Assembly: GCA_005884115.1 (NCBI GenBank)
Contig: VAXW01000003.1
Span: forward strand, 372,001-436,000
Origin: Actinomycetota bacterium
GTDB taxonomy: Bacteria; Actinomycetota; Thermoleophilia; Solirubrobacterales; Solirubrobacteraceae
Direction of reading: 5' to 3'
Length of the DNA: 64,000 nucleotides
Of this stretch, positions 24,970 through 33,905 are shown piece by piece; within the stretch, counting starts at the first letter, position 1; each line of letters starts with the position of its first letter. The position numbers and the translations under genes were made by a program. The notes beneath the pieces were generated by a model. The model saw only the letters and a list, made by a program, of their open reading frames with translations, had not been told where the DNA came from and ran no database searches.

Positions 24970-25011
24970 ATGGCCGCCGCGGCGGCGGCGCACGCCGACG
25001 CCTTGCACTAG
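24970..25011 (+). CDS. Possible 13-residue leader peptide
   Basis: ATG followed by codons for MAAAAAAHADALH and a TAG. It starts 14 bases after the stop of the RsbW-like gene. GGAGGG lies about 8 bases upstream at a good distance, which is rare in this GC-rich sequence. It immediately precedes the structured region at 25083-25212, so a translated leader is conceivable. It may be chance: low-complexity GCC/GCG runs are common here. Confidence 0.2.
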   Translation: MAAAAAAHADALH

Positions 25012-25082
25012 CCGCCCTCGAGTTGAGAGAGAGCTGACACCGCGCACGGCTAAAGCAAGGGGCGACAATAGGCCCAAATGCG

Positions 25083-25212
25083 CCAGCGCCAGCCGACGTC
25101 GGATAACCCGACCGACTGGCGCTGGGCTGGGGATTGGGAGGAGGAGGCGGATGCACGATCCATCGCGCACGCCTACCCTAGGCGGTGGCCGCCGGGGGAT
25201 GCGGCCACCGCC
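25083..25212 (+). other. Structured intergenic region, candidate ncRNA or leader
   Basis: The 507 bases between the RsbW-like and MEDS-HATPase genes hold no convincing full-length gene but several strong stems. CCAGCGCCAG (25083-25092) pairs with CTGGCGCTGG (25116-25125) and encloses the palindrome CCGACGTCGG. GGCGGTGGCCG (25181-25191) pairs with CGGCCACCGCC (25202-25212) across a 10-base loop. A weaker hairpin, GCCGCCT-CGC-AGGCGGC, lies at 25281-25297. No known riboswitch class was recognised. Confidence 0.35.
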
Positions 25213-25462
25213 CGAGGGCGGACAACTCCAGTCCCGATATGCCCCCAGCAGACCTACTCTAAACATGATTCGCTGCTTTCGCCGCCTCGCAGGCGGCGTT
25301 TGGGCGCGAACGCGCGAGGCTTAGGCGCGTCCTGCGCAGCAGGCATACTCGCGGACACACCTTGCTAGAAAGCGACCATCGCCACCGGCGCCCGTCGCCT
25401 ATGGAGGGGCGCGGCGGCAGTCAAATGGCGGCAGGCCAAGGATGCAGAGAGGCACGAGTTTG

Positions 25463-26443
25463 ATGGACTCGCGGACGGAGCCGGCGAGCTCCCGCATCGT
25501 GCGCGGGGAGTGGACCGCTGATCGCTTCCGGCACGAGGCGCTGGTCTACGGCGATCAGAACGAGTTCCTGGCCGCCGCCCACCCTTTCATCGCCGACGCG
25601 CTCGCCGCCGCTGAACCTGTCCTCGTGGCGCTCGCCATCGAGCGCGCGCGGTCGCTGAAGGGCTCTCTTGGCGGAGGCTTCGGCGAGGCGCACTTCGCTG
25701 ACATGGAGGCGCTGGGGCGCAATCCCGCCCGACTCATCCCCGCATGGCGTCGCTTCCTCAGCGACCACGCGCCAGACGGGCGCAGCGTGCGGATCCTCAG
25801 CGAAGCCGCCTGGCCGGGGCGCAGCCCAGCCGAGCTCAGCGAGTGCGGGCGGTATGAGTCGCTCCTGAACCTCGCTTTCGGGGAAGGGCAGGCGTGGCGC
25901 CTGCTCTGTTGCTACGACGTGCGGGCGACGCCCGAGCGGGTGATCGAGACCGTGCGTCTGACGCACCGCTTCGTTCGTGACGGCGCCGACAGCACGCTCA
26001 ACGATGCACTCCTCGACGATCGGGCGCCGCGGCCGTTCGACGGCCTTCTACCCGAGCCGGCGCGCGCGCCCGAGGAGCTGCGGTTCACGCGCGAGAGCTT
26101 GCACGAGCTGCGCGAGTTCGTCGCCCGCTCGGCGAGCGCTGCGCGTATGGAAGCGGAGCGCCGCGAGAACCTGCAACTGGCGGTCAACGAGCTCGCGAGC
26201 AACAGCGTCACCCATGGCGGCGGCGAAGGCCGGCTGAGGGTCTGGACCGAGCCCGGCGCACTGGTGTGTGAGGTCAGCGACCGCGGGCACATCCAGGAGC
26301 CACTCGTCGGGCGTGTACACCCCGCGACCGATCAGACAAGCGGACGCGGCCTGTGGCTCGTGAATCATCTCTGTGACCTCGTCCAGATACGCTCGAGCCC
26401 GCGCGGAAGCGTGGTTCGCGTGCACATGCTCGCGGCCGGTTAG
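25463..26443 (+). CDS. MEDS sensor domain with anti-sigma-type HATPase
   Basis: A 326-residue cytoplasmic protein. Residues about 20-180 match the MEDS/DcmR-like sensory domain (RHEALVYGDQNEFLAAAHPF, then LVALAIERARSLKGSL, and LLCCYDVRATPERVIETVRL). Residues about 200-320 are a HATPase_c_2 domain (ERRENLQLAVNELASNSVTH, VSDRGHIQEPL, GRGLWLVNHLCDLVQIRSSP). Such MEDS-kinase fusions occur in actinobacterial partner-switching pathways and may phosphorylate STAS proteins in response to a ligand or redox signal. It lies between the RsbW-like gene and the STAS gene. The ATG at 25463 (GAGAGG 10 bases upstream) is preferred to 25442. Confidence 0.8.
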   Translation: MDSRTEPASSRIVRGEWTADRFRHEALVYGDQNEFLAAAHPFIADALAAAEPVLVALAIERARSLKGSLGGGFGEAHFADMEALGRNPARLIPAWRRFLSDHAPDGRSVRILSEAAWPGRSPAELSECGRYESLLNLAFGEGQAWRLLCCYDVRATPERVIETVRLTHRFVRDGADSTLNDALLDDRAPRPFDGLLPEPARAPEELRFTRESLHELREFVARSASAARMEAERRENLQLAVNELASNSVTHGGGEGRLRVWTEPGALVCEVSDRGHIQEPLVGRVHPATDQTSGRGLWLVNHLCDLVQIRSSPRGSVVRVHMLAAG

Positions 26444-26503
26444 CCTGCGCGAGGCGCTTGCGCGGCCGGCGGACGCCGTGCTCACGGGCGCACGGGCCTG
26501 CGG

Positions 26504-26509
26504 TAACAT
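26504..26509 (+). promoter_or_regulatory. Candidate leaderless -10 element (TAACAT)
   Basis: TAACAT sits 6 bases before the GTG of the STAS gene, placing the transcription start at or next to the start codon. No Shine-Dalgarno is present. Confidence 0.4.
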
Positions 26510-26515
26510 CCCGGT

Positions 26516-26863
26516 GTGTCAGCTCGCGAGCACCTGCGCGTGGATGTTCGGAGCGAACGAGACCGCGTGGTGCTGCGGCTCGCTGGGGAGCTCGATCTGG
26601 CCAGTGCGCCCATCCTTCAGCGCGAACTCGACCAGGACTCGATCGGCGACGCGCCCGCGATCGTCTTCGACCTCGATGAGCTCGAGTTCATCGACTCGAC
26701 AGGCCTGCGCGTGATCCTCGGCGCGCATCAGCGCGCCCGGGAACGGGGCCAGGCCTTTGCGATCACGCGCGGCTCAGCGCAGGTGCAGCGTCTGTTGAGC
26801 ATCACCCGCGTTGGCGAGCGCCTGCGCATTCTGCCCTCCTCCTCGAGCGAGGCGCCTACTTAG
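26516..26863 (+). CDS. rsbV: STAS-domain anti-sigma factor antagonist, RsbV-like
   Basis: A 115-residue single-domain STAS protein. The core is VVLRLAGELDLASAPILQRE then IVFDLDELEFIDSTGLRVIL, where Ser61 is the conserved residue phosphorylated by RsbW-type kinases. Unphosphorylated antagonists bind the kinase and free the sigma factor. It closes the stress cluster that begins with sigF, 72 bases after the MEDS-HATPase gene. The GTG start has a likely -10 element directly in front. Confidence 0.9.
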   Translation: MSAREHLRVDVRSERDRVVLRLAGELDLASAPILQRELDQDSIGDAPAIVFDLDELEFIDSTGLRVILGAHQRARERGQAFAITRGSAQVQRLLSITRVGERLRILPSSSSEAPT

Positions 26864-26962
26864 TCTCAGTCAGCTCGCGGCGCCGCGCTGACCGCTCGCG
26901 GGCCTCAACTCCGCTGACCTGCGCAGCGGACGCGACCGCGCTCACCGCGAGCGACGCCCGGC

Positions 26963-28864
26963 TCATTGATATGTGAACTGGTCGGCCGGCGGGTCTTTGG
27001 CGCTGCTCAAGGCGTTGACCGTCGCTTTGACTTCGAACGTGCCGGCTTTGTGCGGCGGCGCGACGGCCGTGCAGCTGGTGTGCGATGAGCATTCGACGCC
27101 GCTCGCAAGGACCCCGCCGAACTTGAACTTCGTGCTGCCGGCACCGAGCGCAAAGCCGCTGCCAGTCACCGCCACGCCGGTTCCGCCCGCTGCCGGACCG
27201 GAGGCAGGTGTCAGCCCCGCAATCGTCGGGTTGCTGAACTTGTAGTGATCCGCCAAGGAGATCGCGCTTGTGCCGGCGGGCGTCGTGACGGTGACGTCAA
27301 CGATGCCGGAGGCGGATTCAGACGTGACCGCCGTGACGGAGCTCGAGGATTTGACGGTGAAGCTCACGGCCGTCGAGCCGAACCTGACGCTGGTCGCGCC
27401 GATGAAGTTGCTGCCGCTTATCGTCACGAACGCCCCTCCGCTCGAAGGTCCTTTCGCGGGGGTGACTTTGGTGACGGTCGGCGGCGGCGGCGTGCCTGCG
27501 GCCACCGCTCGCGCGGTGCCGATGCTCGTGCCGTCGCTCGCGAAGACGGTCAGCGCGACGACGTAGAAACTGGCCGCCGGGAACGTGTGGTTGACGGTCG
27601 GGACAGTGGTCTCGACCGGGTTCGAGAGCCCTCCCGCTCCGTCGTTGAACTGCCAGTTGTACCTGGAGACGCCACCCGGCGCGGTCGACCCCGTGGCATC
27701 GAAGGCAACCTCGGTGCCGCTGCCTGGAGTGCTCCTGAAGCTGGCCGTCGGCTCTTCGCCGCTGAAGGTGAAGCGCTGCAGGCAGCGGTTCCCCTGGTTG
27801 CTCCACTCCTGCTGGTACCAGTAGAGATCGCCGTTGATGACCTGGTTGTACTTGGCGCCGTTGCTGGCCGTGCCGAGCGGCGTGCCGAATTCGGTCGCTT
27901 CGTTGAACGCGCGGCACTTGTCGCCGTTCTCACCGCCGCTGCCCCCGATGTCGGTCCAGGCGATGTTGGGCACCGGGTCCGTCATCGACTCGTTGTGCTC
28001 GTGGCTCAGCCCGCCCTCGAGCGCGCCGTCGGAGGGCTGACCGTTGGGGTGGTTGCCGTCGTCGCAGCGTTCATTGCCGGTGACGTAGGGATCGTTGGAA
28101 TAGACGAGCTCGCCCTCGGGGAGCGAGATGTTGCCGTGATATGCGCAGTAGGTCGGTTTGGTCGAGCCCGCCGAGCACTCGCGCCCGCCCCCCTGAAAGC
28201 AGTCTTCGACGCCTGGCGGAGTGAGCAGGAAGTACTGGTGCGAGAGGTCGATCGGGAGGCCGTGCGCTCGCACGTAGGCCGTCAGCTCCGTGCGCAGCTG
28301 CTTGTCGGTGAGGCAGATCGCCGCGGCGCTGCAGCCGTCGGCTGGATAGGGATCGGTATCGATGAGAGCGCCGGCAAAATGCGAGGTGTAAGCGGCAAAG
28401 TCGCCAGCCGCGTCGTTGTATTGGGTGGCTACGGAATCCACGTTTTCGTGCCCGCCGCTGTCGTGCGCGAGGTCTTCGAAGTACTGGTTGACGCCTGGCT
28501 GGTAGCCGACCGGATATGCGGACGCACCCGAAGGGCTCCAGTACACGGCGTAGTTCGTGTTGGAGGCCATCACGGGCCCGCCGTTGTAGTCGAGGTTCGA
28601 GAAGAATGCGTCCAGCGGGGCGATGCCGCCGGAGCCGCGCAGCGGCTGGTAGCTGAGCGTGCGGCCGTCGGGCAGCGCGGCGATCGCCGCCCACGCGCCC
28701 GGCGCCGTCAATGCGCAAAGGGCACATACCGCGGTCGCGGCCAGAAGCGCGGCTGCGGCGACAGTGGCGCTGCCGCCGCGCCTGCGTCGGCCTGCCGAAA
28801 GGAGCGCAGCGCCAGCCGCCAGCGACCCGCCGTCCTCCCCCGCGTACGCATGAACGCCACGCAC
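26963..28864 (-). CDS. Secreted protein with PKD-like and two IPT/TIG domains
   Basis: A 633-residue exported protein. The hydrophobic signal segment is ATVAAAALLAATAVCALCAL (about 32-51). Residues about 65-390 form a domain (GGPVMASNTNYAVYWSPSGA, later GLSHEHNESMTDPVPNIAWT and NGDKCRAFN) reminiscent of the Exordium/Phi-1-like secreted family, with a His/Glu-rich motif that could bind metal. A PKD-like domain follows (PTASFRSTPGSGTEVAFDAT ... YNWQFNDG), then two IPT/TIG beta domains (TVTKVTPAKGPSSGGAFVTI and IAGLTPASGPAAGGTGVAVT). It is probably a cell-surface or released carbohydrate- or matrix-binding protein; any activity is unknown. Start GTG 28864 has GGGAG 8 bases upstream. Confidence 0.72.
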   Translation of the reverse strand: MRGVHAYAGEDGGSLAAGAALLSAGRRRRGGSATVAAAALLAATAVCALCALTAPGAWAAIAALPDGRTLSYQPLRGSGGIAPLDAFFSNLDYNGGPVMASNTNYAVYWSPSGASAYPVGYQPGVNQYFEDLAHDSGGHENVDSVATQYNDAAGDFAAYTSHFAGALIDTDPYPADGCSAAAICLTDKQLRTELTAYVRAHGLPIDLSHQYFLLTPPGVEDCFQGGGRECSAGSTKPTYCAYHGNISLPEGELVYSNDPYVTGNERCDDGNHPNGQPSDGALEGGLSHEHNESMTDPVPNIAWTDIGGSGGENGDKCRAFNEATEFGTPLGTASNGAKYNQVINGDLYWYQQEWSNQGNRCLQRFTFSGEEPTASFRSTPGSGTEVAFDATGSTAPGGVSRYNWQFNDGAGGLSNPVETTVPTVNHTFPAASFYVVALTVFASDGTSIGTARAVAAGTPPPPTVTKVTPAKGPSSGGAFVTISGSNFIGATSVRFGSTAVSFTVKSSSSVTAVTSESASGIVDVTVTTPAGTSAISLADHYKFSNPTIAGLTPASGPAAGGTGVAVTGSGFALGAGSTKFKFGGVLASGVECSSHTSCTAVAPPHKAGTFEVKATVNALSSAKDPPADQFTYQ

Positions 28865-29017
28865 GTTCAGCTCCCTCAGCGCTCCCTGCCGTCTTGAATC
28901 GTCTCCTGCCGGCGAGCGCCGGCAAGGGCAAACGGTACACATGCCACGCGATCGCGTCCAGCCCACGTGCGAGCTGGCCGGCGCGGAGGTCTCCGCCGCG
29001 GCCAATACGCTGAGCTC

Positions 29018-30622
29018 ATGAAGCCAAACGAGCGCCTCGCCGTGATCGACCTTGGCTCGAACTCATTCCGGCTTGTCGTATTCATGGCCGGCGAGGGCTG
29101 GTGGAAGCGCACCGATGAGATCTACGAGCCCGTCCGCATCGGTCAGGGCCTGGCCGGTACCGGCAGGCTGGGCGATCGGCCGATGGAGCGCGCGCTCGCC
29201 ACGCTCGACGTGTTCGCCCATTTCCTCAGGGCGAACGGGCTTGCTGAGAAGGAGGTCGATGCGCTGGCCACGAGCGCGATTCGCGACGCGGACAACGGCG
29301 CGGCGTTTCTCGAGCGCGCCGGCAGCCGCTTTGGGATGCCGATCCGCGTCCTCAGCCGCAGCGCGGAGGCTCGTTACGGATATCTCGCGGCGGTCAACTC
29401 GACCACCCTCGGCGACGGCTTCGTCCTCGATCTGGGCGGCGGATCGATGCAGCTCGTGCAAGTCGGCGATCGGCTTGCGCTCGAATCCGGGTCCTGGCCG
29501 CTCGGAACCGTGCGCATGAGCGAGCGCTTCCTGCCCGTGAACGGACCCGCCAAGCGCAAGCAGATGGACGCGCTGCGCGACCACGTGACGGGCGAGCTGG
29601 CCCAGGCGCAGTGGCTCTGCTCGCCGGCTGAGGGCAGGGGCGGTCGTCGCCTGGTCGGCATCGGCGGCACCATCCGCAATCTTGCAGCGGCCGCGCAGCG
29701 AGCCGCCGGGCTCCCGTCCAACGGCGTGCAGGGGATGGTCATCGAGCGTGCCGCGCTCGACGAGCTGGTGGCGCGGCTTGCGTCGCTCCCGGCGAGCGAA
29801 CGGGCCACCGTGTCGGGCATCAAGCCCGCGCGCGCCGACATCATCCTCGCAGGCGCGCTCGTCGTGCAGACGGTCCTGGAGCTGGGCGAGTTCGACGGCC
29901 TGGAGGCGACCGAGGCGGGCCTGCGCGAGGGCGTGTTCTTCGAGCGCCTGCTCGGAGGGCGGCCAGAGGAAGCCGACCGCCCAGTGCTGTTCGAGGACGT
30001 GCGTCGAGCGAGCGTCCTGAACCTGGCCGCGCGTTACGAAGTGGACGTCGCCCACACGCGACACGTCAGCGCGCTCGCGCTGCACATGTTCGACGAGCTC
30101 GCCGCTCTCGGCCTGCACGAGGGCGATCCGCGCGAGCGCGAGCTCTTGTGGGCTGCATCCATGCTCCACGACATCGGCATGTCGGTGGACTACGACGACC
30201 ACCACAAGCATTCGCGCTATCTGATCCTGAACGCCGGTCTGCCCGGCTTTGCGCCGGTGGAGGTCGCGATCATCGCCCAGGCGGCGCGCTATCACCGCAA
30301 GGGAATGCCCCAGGGCGGTCCGCTCGCGGCCCTGTTCGGCGACGGCGACGCACAGCGCCTGGACCGCTGCGCGGTCCTGCTGCGCCTCGCCGAGGATCTC
30401 GAGCGCTCGCGCGATCAGCTCGTACGAAGCACCCATTTCACGCTCGCAGACGGCGTCGCGCCCGGCGACGAACGCGGCGGCGATGGCGCCGTCAACGGCC
30501 GCGGCGAGATCGAGCTCGAGCTGATCGCCGATGGCGAGCTGGCGGTCCCGCGCTGGGCCGCGGGCCGAGAGACTGAGCTGTTCGCGCGCGCATTTCAGCG
30601 GCGGCTGTCAGTCGCTCGCTGA
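29018..30622 (+). CDS. ppx: Exopolyphosphatase / ppGpp phosphatase (Ppx/GppA) with HD domain
   Basis: A 534-residue protein. The actin-like ASKHA domain has the signatures VIDLGSNSFRLVV (about 8-20), TSAIRDADNG and FVLDLGGGSMQLVQV, then VGIGGTIRNLA. The C-terminal HD domain has His384-Asp385 (SMLHDIGMSVDYDDHHKHS), as in the long Ppx/GppA form. The family hydrolyses polyphosphate or pppGpp in the cytoplasm, linking it to the relA gene at the window end. The ATG at 29018 has TACGCT 6 bases upstream, consistent with leaderless transcription, and is preferred over an upstream in-frame ATG. It is convergent with the GT39 gene, with 19 bases between. Confidence 0.9.
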   Translation: MKPNERLAVIDLGSNSFRLVVFMAGEGWWKRTDEIYEPVRIGQGLAGTGRLGDRPMERALATLDVFAHFLRANGLAEKEVDALATSAIRDADNGAAFLERAGSRFGMPIRVLSRSAEARYGYLAAVNSTTLGDGFVLDLGGGSMQLVQVGDRLALESGSWPLGTVRMSERFLPVNGPAKRKQMDALRDHVTGELAQAQWLCSPAEGRGGRRLVGIGGTIRNLAAAAQRAAGLPSNGVQGMVIERAALDELVARLASLPASERATVSGIKPARADIILAGALVVQTVLELGEFDGLEATEAGLREGVFFERLLGGRPEEADRPVLFEDVRRASVLNLAARYEVDVAHTRHVSALALHMFDELAALGLHEGDPRERELLWAASMLHDIGMSVDYDDHHKHSRYLILNAGLPGFAPVEVAIIAQAARYHRKGMPQGGPLAALFGDGDAQRLDRCAVLLRLAEDLERSRDQLVRSTHFTLADGVAPGDERGGDGAVNGRGEIELELIADGELAVPRWAAGRETELFARAFQRRLSVAR

Positions 30623-30641
30623 CGCAGACTGCGATCCCGTC

Positions 30642-32675
30642 CTAGGGGGACGAAAGCGCGCGTTCGCGGCCCGCGCAGTCGAACAGCACGAGGCCATGCC
30701 CCGTGCGCGCGCCCGCCCAGAGCGCCGGCGGCAGCTGCCGGCAGGCTCCGAGCGTGGCCGCGGTCGCACCGTTGCCGCCGCGGGTTGAGAACTCGCCGCC
30801 GAGGGCGACGTAGCGAGCCTGTCCCTTCGCCACAAGGCGCGCAAGCCCGGGCCCGTCGAGTGCCGGGTCCGTGCCGCTGTAGCCCGCCAGCGCGCCCGCG
30901 TCCAAGCCCATGAGGATGAACGGCGCGGCGGTCTCGGAGGCGTCAGTGAGCACCGCCCAGCGGGTGCCCGGCGCGTGGTCGCGAACATAAGCCAAGAGCG
31001 CGCGATCGCGGCGCAGGTCTGTGCCACCCACGCCGACGCCGCCCGCGCCGCTCGCCTGCGTCGGTCCCGCCGCGGGAAAGGTGCCCTGGACCGGAGCGAG
31101 CCAGGTGGTGGATGCGTACGCGGCCGGCACCACGAGCTGCAGGACCAGCATCGACGCCAGCGCCGCAGAGCGCAGCCGCGGAAGCGCGAGCATCACCAGC
31201 AGGCCCAGCGTTGTGCCCGCGAGCAGGAAGGGCTCGAACCAGCGCATGTAGTGGACCCTGTGAATCAGGACGAGTTGCGCTGCCACCGTCGCCGCGACGG
31301 CCGTCACGGCGAGCACCGTCCGCCAGCGCCATGCTTCGCGCGCGCGCGGTCCGAGCACCGCGACCGCCGCGCCCGCCATGGCAGCGCTACCCGGGCCTAG
31401 CGCCGCGGCGTAGTACGGGTGAACGATGCCCTTGGAGAAGCTCAGCACCGCGGCCTCAGTAATGAACCAGCCGCCGAGCACGAGCAGCGCCCAGAGCCGC
31501 GGGTCGCGGCGGGCGCTGCGGGCACCCGTGCTCGGGGGTGGCTGCAGCGGCCGCGCTGGCTCGCTCGGCGCAGCGCTTGCTGGCTCGCCGCCCGGCTCGG
31601 CGCCCGCGGGCGCGAGCTGCTCGCCCGGCCAGCCCTCCCGCCGGCGATAAGCAAGAAGGCTCGCGAGCGCGCAGGCGACGACGCCGATAGGCGCGAACGG
31701 GAGCGTCCAGCCGCCCTGGTCGCCGAGGCCTTTGCCAAACAGCCGCAGGGGTCCAGGGGCGTCGGGGAAGGCGATCGGGTTCTTCCTGCGCCCGTTGCGG
31801 AGGATCGGGTTGAAGGCGGGCGCATGAGCGTGGCGGATCGTGTGTGTCAGCACGCGCTTCGAGGCCCCGCCGCGGCCTAGGGCATGGGGAATTGCGCCTT
31901 CACCGAGGGGGATGTCCCCTGGTCCGCCCGCTTGCCCGTTCACGCGGCCGAGGCCGTTGTAGTTGAACGTCAGCCCCAGCTCGGTGTTGTCCGTGGATCC
32001 TCCTACGAACGGGCGCGCAGACGCGGGCTCCAGTTCGACGAGCGCTATCCACGAGAGAGAGACCGCCGCGAGCACCGCCGTTGCCACGAGCAGGTGGCCG
32101 GCTCGGCGCGCGAGTGAGACCGGAGCGCACAGCGCGTAGGCGAGCGCCAGCCCGGGAAGCACGAGGTACGCGGCCAGGGTCTTCGTGTTGAAGGCGAGAC
32201 CCACCAGCACGGCGCTCCACGCGAGCGCGCCCAAGCGTCCGCTCTGCACGGCGCGCAAGCCCGCGCCGCACGCGAGCAGCATGAGCACGATCAGGATCGT
32301 GTCGACGCCGTTCTCGCGCGAGACGGCGACGAAGGAGGGAAACGTCGCCAGCATCAGCGCCGCCGCGAGGCCCGCCACGACCCCGAACGGGCGCGAGACC
32401 ATGCGGTACAGCACCACCACCGCGAGCACCCCGGCGATCGCGCCCGGCAACAGGAGGCTGAGCGGCGAGAAGCCGAACACCTTTGCGCTCGCTGCCTGCA
32501 GCCACAGCGCGAGCGGGGGCTTGTCGATCGAGATCAGGCCGCCCGGGTCGAAGGACACGAAGAGGAAGTTGTGCAGCGAGCGCTCCATCGACTTCACGCC
32601 CGCCGAGTAGAAGATGTTCGCGTAGCCGTTCTGTGAGAGGCGGTTCAGGTTCAGCAGCGCCGAGAAGCCGACCAC
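30642..32675 (-). CDS. GT39/ArnT-like membrane glycosyltransferase
   Basis: A protein of at least 677 residues with about ten or more transmembrane helices. Near the N-terminus is LSQNGYANIFYSAGVKSMER then VSFDPGGLISIDKPPLALWL, the acidic first periplasmic loop of polyprenyl-phosphate-sugar-dependent glycosyltransferases (PMT/ArnT), followed by RENGVDTILIVLMLL. It transfers sugars or aminosugars from lipid carriers to extracytoplasmic acceptors. The first helix is partly cut by the called GTG; the frame stays open upstream without ATG/GTG, so the actual start may be a CTG nearer 32750. The aminotransferase gene lies just upstream on the same strand. Confidence 0.85.
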   Translation of the reverse strand: MVGFSALLNLNRLSQNGYANIFYSAGVKSMERSLHNFLFVSFDPGGLISIDKPPLALWLQAASAKVFGFSPLSLLLPGAIAGVLAVVVLYRMVSRPFGVVAGLAAALMLATFPSFVAVSRENGVDTILIVLMLLACGAGLRAVQSGRLGALAWSAVLVGLAFNTKTLAAYLVLPGLALAYALCAPVSLARRAGHLLVATAVLAAVSLSWIALVELEPASARPFVGGSTDNTELGLTFNYNGLGRVNGQAGGPGDIPLGEGAIPHALGRGGASKRVLTHTIRHAHAPAFNPILRNGRRKNPIAFPDAPGPLRLFGKGLGDQGGWTLPFAPIGVVACALASLLAYRRREGWPGEQLAPAGAEPGGEPASAAPSEPARPLQPPPSTGARSARRDPRLWALLVLGGWFITEAAVLSFSKGIVHPYYAAALGPGSAAMAGAAVAVLGPRAREAWRWRTVLAVTAVAATVAAQLVLIHRVHYMRWFEPFLLAGTTLGLLVMLALPRLRSAALASMLVLQLVVPAAYASTTWLAPVQGTFPAAGPTQASGAGGVGVGGTDLRRDRALLAYVRDHAPGTRWAVLTDASETAAPFILMGLDAGALAGYSGTDPALDGPGLARLVAKGQARYVALGGEFSTRGGNGATAATLGACRQLPPALWAGARTGHGLVLFDCAGRERALSSP

Positions 32676-32806
32676 TCCCGCGAGCGCGAGGTGGTGCGGG
32701 GCGGGACGGATCGCGAACAGGCCCGGGCTCGCACGCCCGAGTGCGAAGCGCTGCGCCCGGCCGCGGGCTCGGGGGTGCCCGGCGGGTCTCGCTGTCGGAG
32801 GCGAAG

Positions 32807-33886
32807 TCAGTTGTCGAGCGCTCGCAACAGTCGATCGAGGTCGTTCTCGTCGTTCCAGGCCCCGACCGACGCGCGCAGCCAGGGCCGCCCGGGGATGTTA
32901 CGAATCACGATCCCCTCCCGAGCCAGCCGCACGCGCTCCTCGACCGCGTCGGCGCTCGAGAACGAGACGAGCGTCGTCTCGCCGCGTGGCGCAAGCTCGC
33001 GCCCGCGCTCCTGTACGCGGCCGGCCAGCAGCGCGGCGAGGCCGCGTGCGCGAGCGTGCACGGCGCTCCAGCCCGCTTCCGCCAGCACCCCGACGGCGGC
33101 CAGCGCGCACGCGAGCGTCTCGGCGCTGAGCGAGAAGGCGTCCAAGCAGCGCGCATCGCCGTGCACTCGCGCATCCATGCCCGCGTCGGGGTCGGCGAGG
33201 TTCACGTAGCCGCGGCGCGAGACCGCCAGCCGCTCGCGCAGGCTCGCTGTCACGTAAAGCATGCCCGCCCCGTCGGGGCCGCACAGCCACTTCTGAGCCG
33301 CCCCCGCATACGCGTCGCAGCCGAGGGCGCCGACGTCGACCTCGACGGCTCCGACGCCCTGCGCGCCGTCGAGCAGGACGGGCACGTCGAGCTGTGCGAG
33401 CTCCTTTGGCGCCTCCAGGCCGCTCATCCACCCGACGTGCGAGCAGGCCACGAGGCGCGTGCGCGGGCCCACCGCGTTGGCGACGTCGAGAAGCGGGACC
33501 GCACGCACGGAGACGCCCCGCAGCTGCCGCTCCGCGGACAGGGCTCCGAGCAGGCCGGGGTGCTCCTCGTCGCTGGTCACGACCTCATCGCCGTGTCCTA
33601 GCTCGAGCCCGCTGATCGTCTGCGCGATGCCTTCGCTCGTGCAGGTCGTCAGCGCGACGTCGCTCGCCTTGCAGCCGAGCAGGCCCGCGTACGCGGAGCG
33701 CAACTCGTCGGCGAGCGCAAACCGGCGTTCGAAGTGGCTCAGCGCGCGGCCATCCTGGGCCTCGCGCTCGAGCTCTTCACTCGCCGCACGAGTGGCTCGC
33801 GCCGGCAGCGGCCCATCGGTGCCGGCATTGAGGTAGGCGACGCGCCCGAGCACCGGGAACTGGGCGCGCAACTCGTATGCGTCCAC
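32807..33886 (-). CDS. Class V PLP-dependent aminotransferase / desulfurase-like
   Basis: A 359-residue fold-type I PLP enzyme. It opens ELRAQFPVLGRVAYLNAGTD and contains ALTTCTSEGIAQTISGLELG, GDEVVTSDEEHPGL, VPVLLDGAQGVGAVEVDVGA (the PLP Asp) and the Schiff-base Lys in AGAAQKWLCGPDGAGMLYV. It is close to cysteine desulfurase and isopenicillin epimerase-like proteins; the substrate is unknown. The GTG at 33886 is preferred because a TATTCT element lies 8 bases upstream. That leaves only 19 bases to the divergent acetoacetyl-CoA synthetase. Confidence 0.82.
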   Translation of the reverse strand: MDAYELRAQFPVLGRVAYLNAGTDGPLPARATRAASEELEREAQDGRALSHFERRFALADELRSAYAGLLGCKASDVALTTCTSEGIAQTISGLELGHGDEVVTSDEEHPGLLGALSAERQLRGVSVRAVPLLDVANAVGPRTRLVACSHVGWMSGLEAPKELAQLDVPVLLDGAQGVGAVEVDVGALGCDAYAGAAQKWLCGPDGAGMLYVTASLRERLAVSRRGYVNLADPDAGMDARVHGDARCLDAFSLSAETLACALAAVGVLAEAGWSAVHARARGLAALLAGRVQERGRELAPRGETTLVSFSSADAVEERVRLAREGIVIRNIPGRPWLRASVGAWNDENDLDRLLRALDN

Positions 33887-33905
33887 AAACGGCGAGAATA
33901 CCCGC

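Noticed and set aside
30642-31900. Plus-strand frames opposite the GT39 gene
   Set aside because: Arg/Ala-rich translations typical of antisense frames; the minus strand has transmembrane helices and family motifs.
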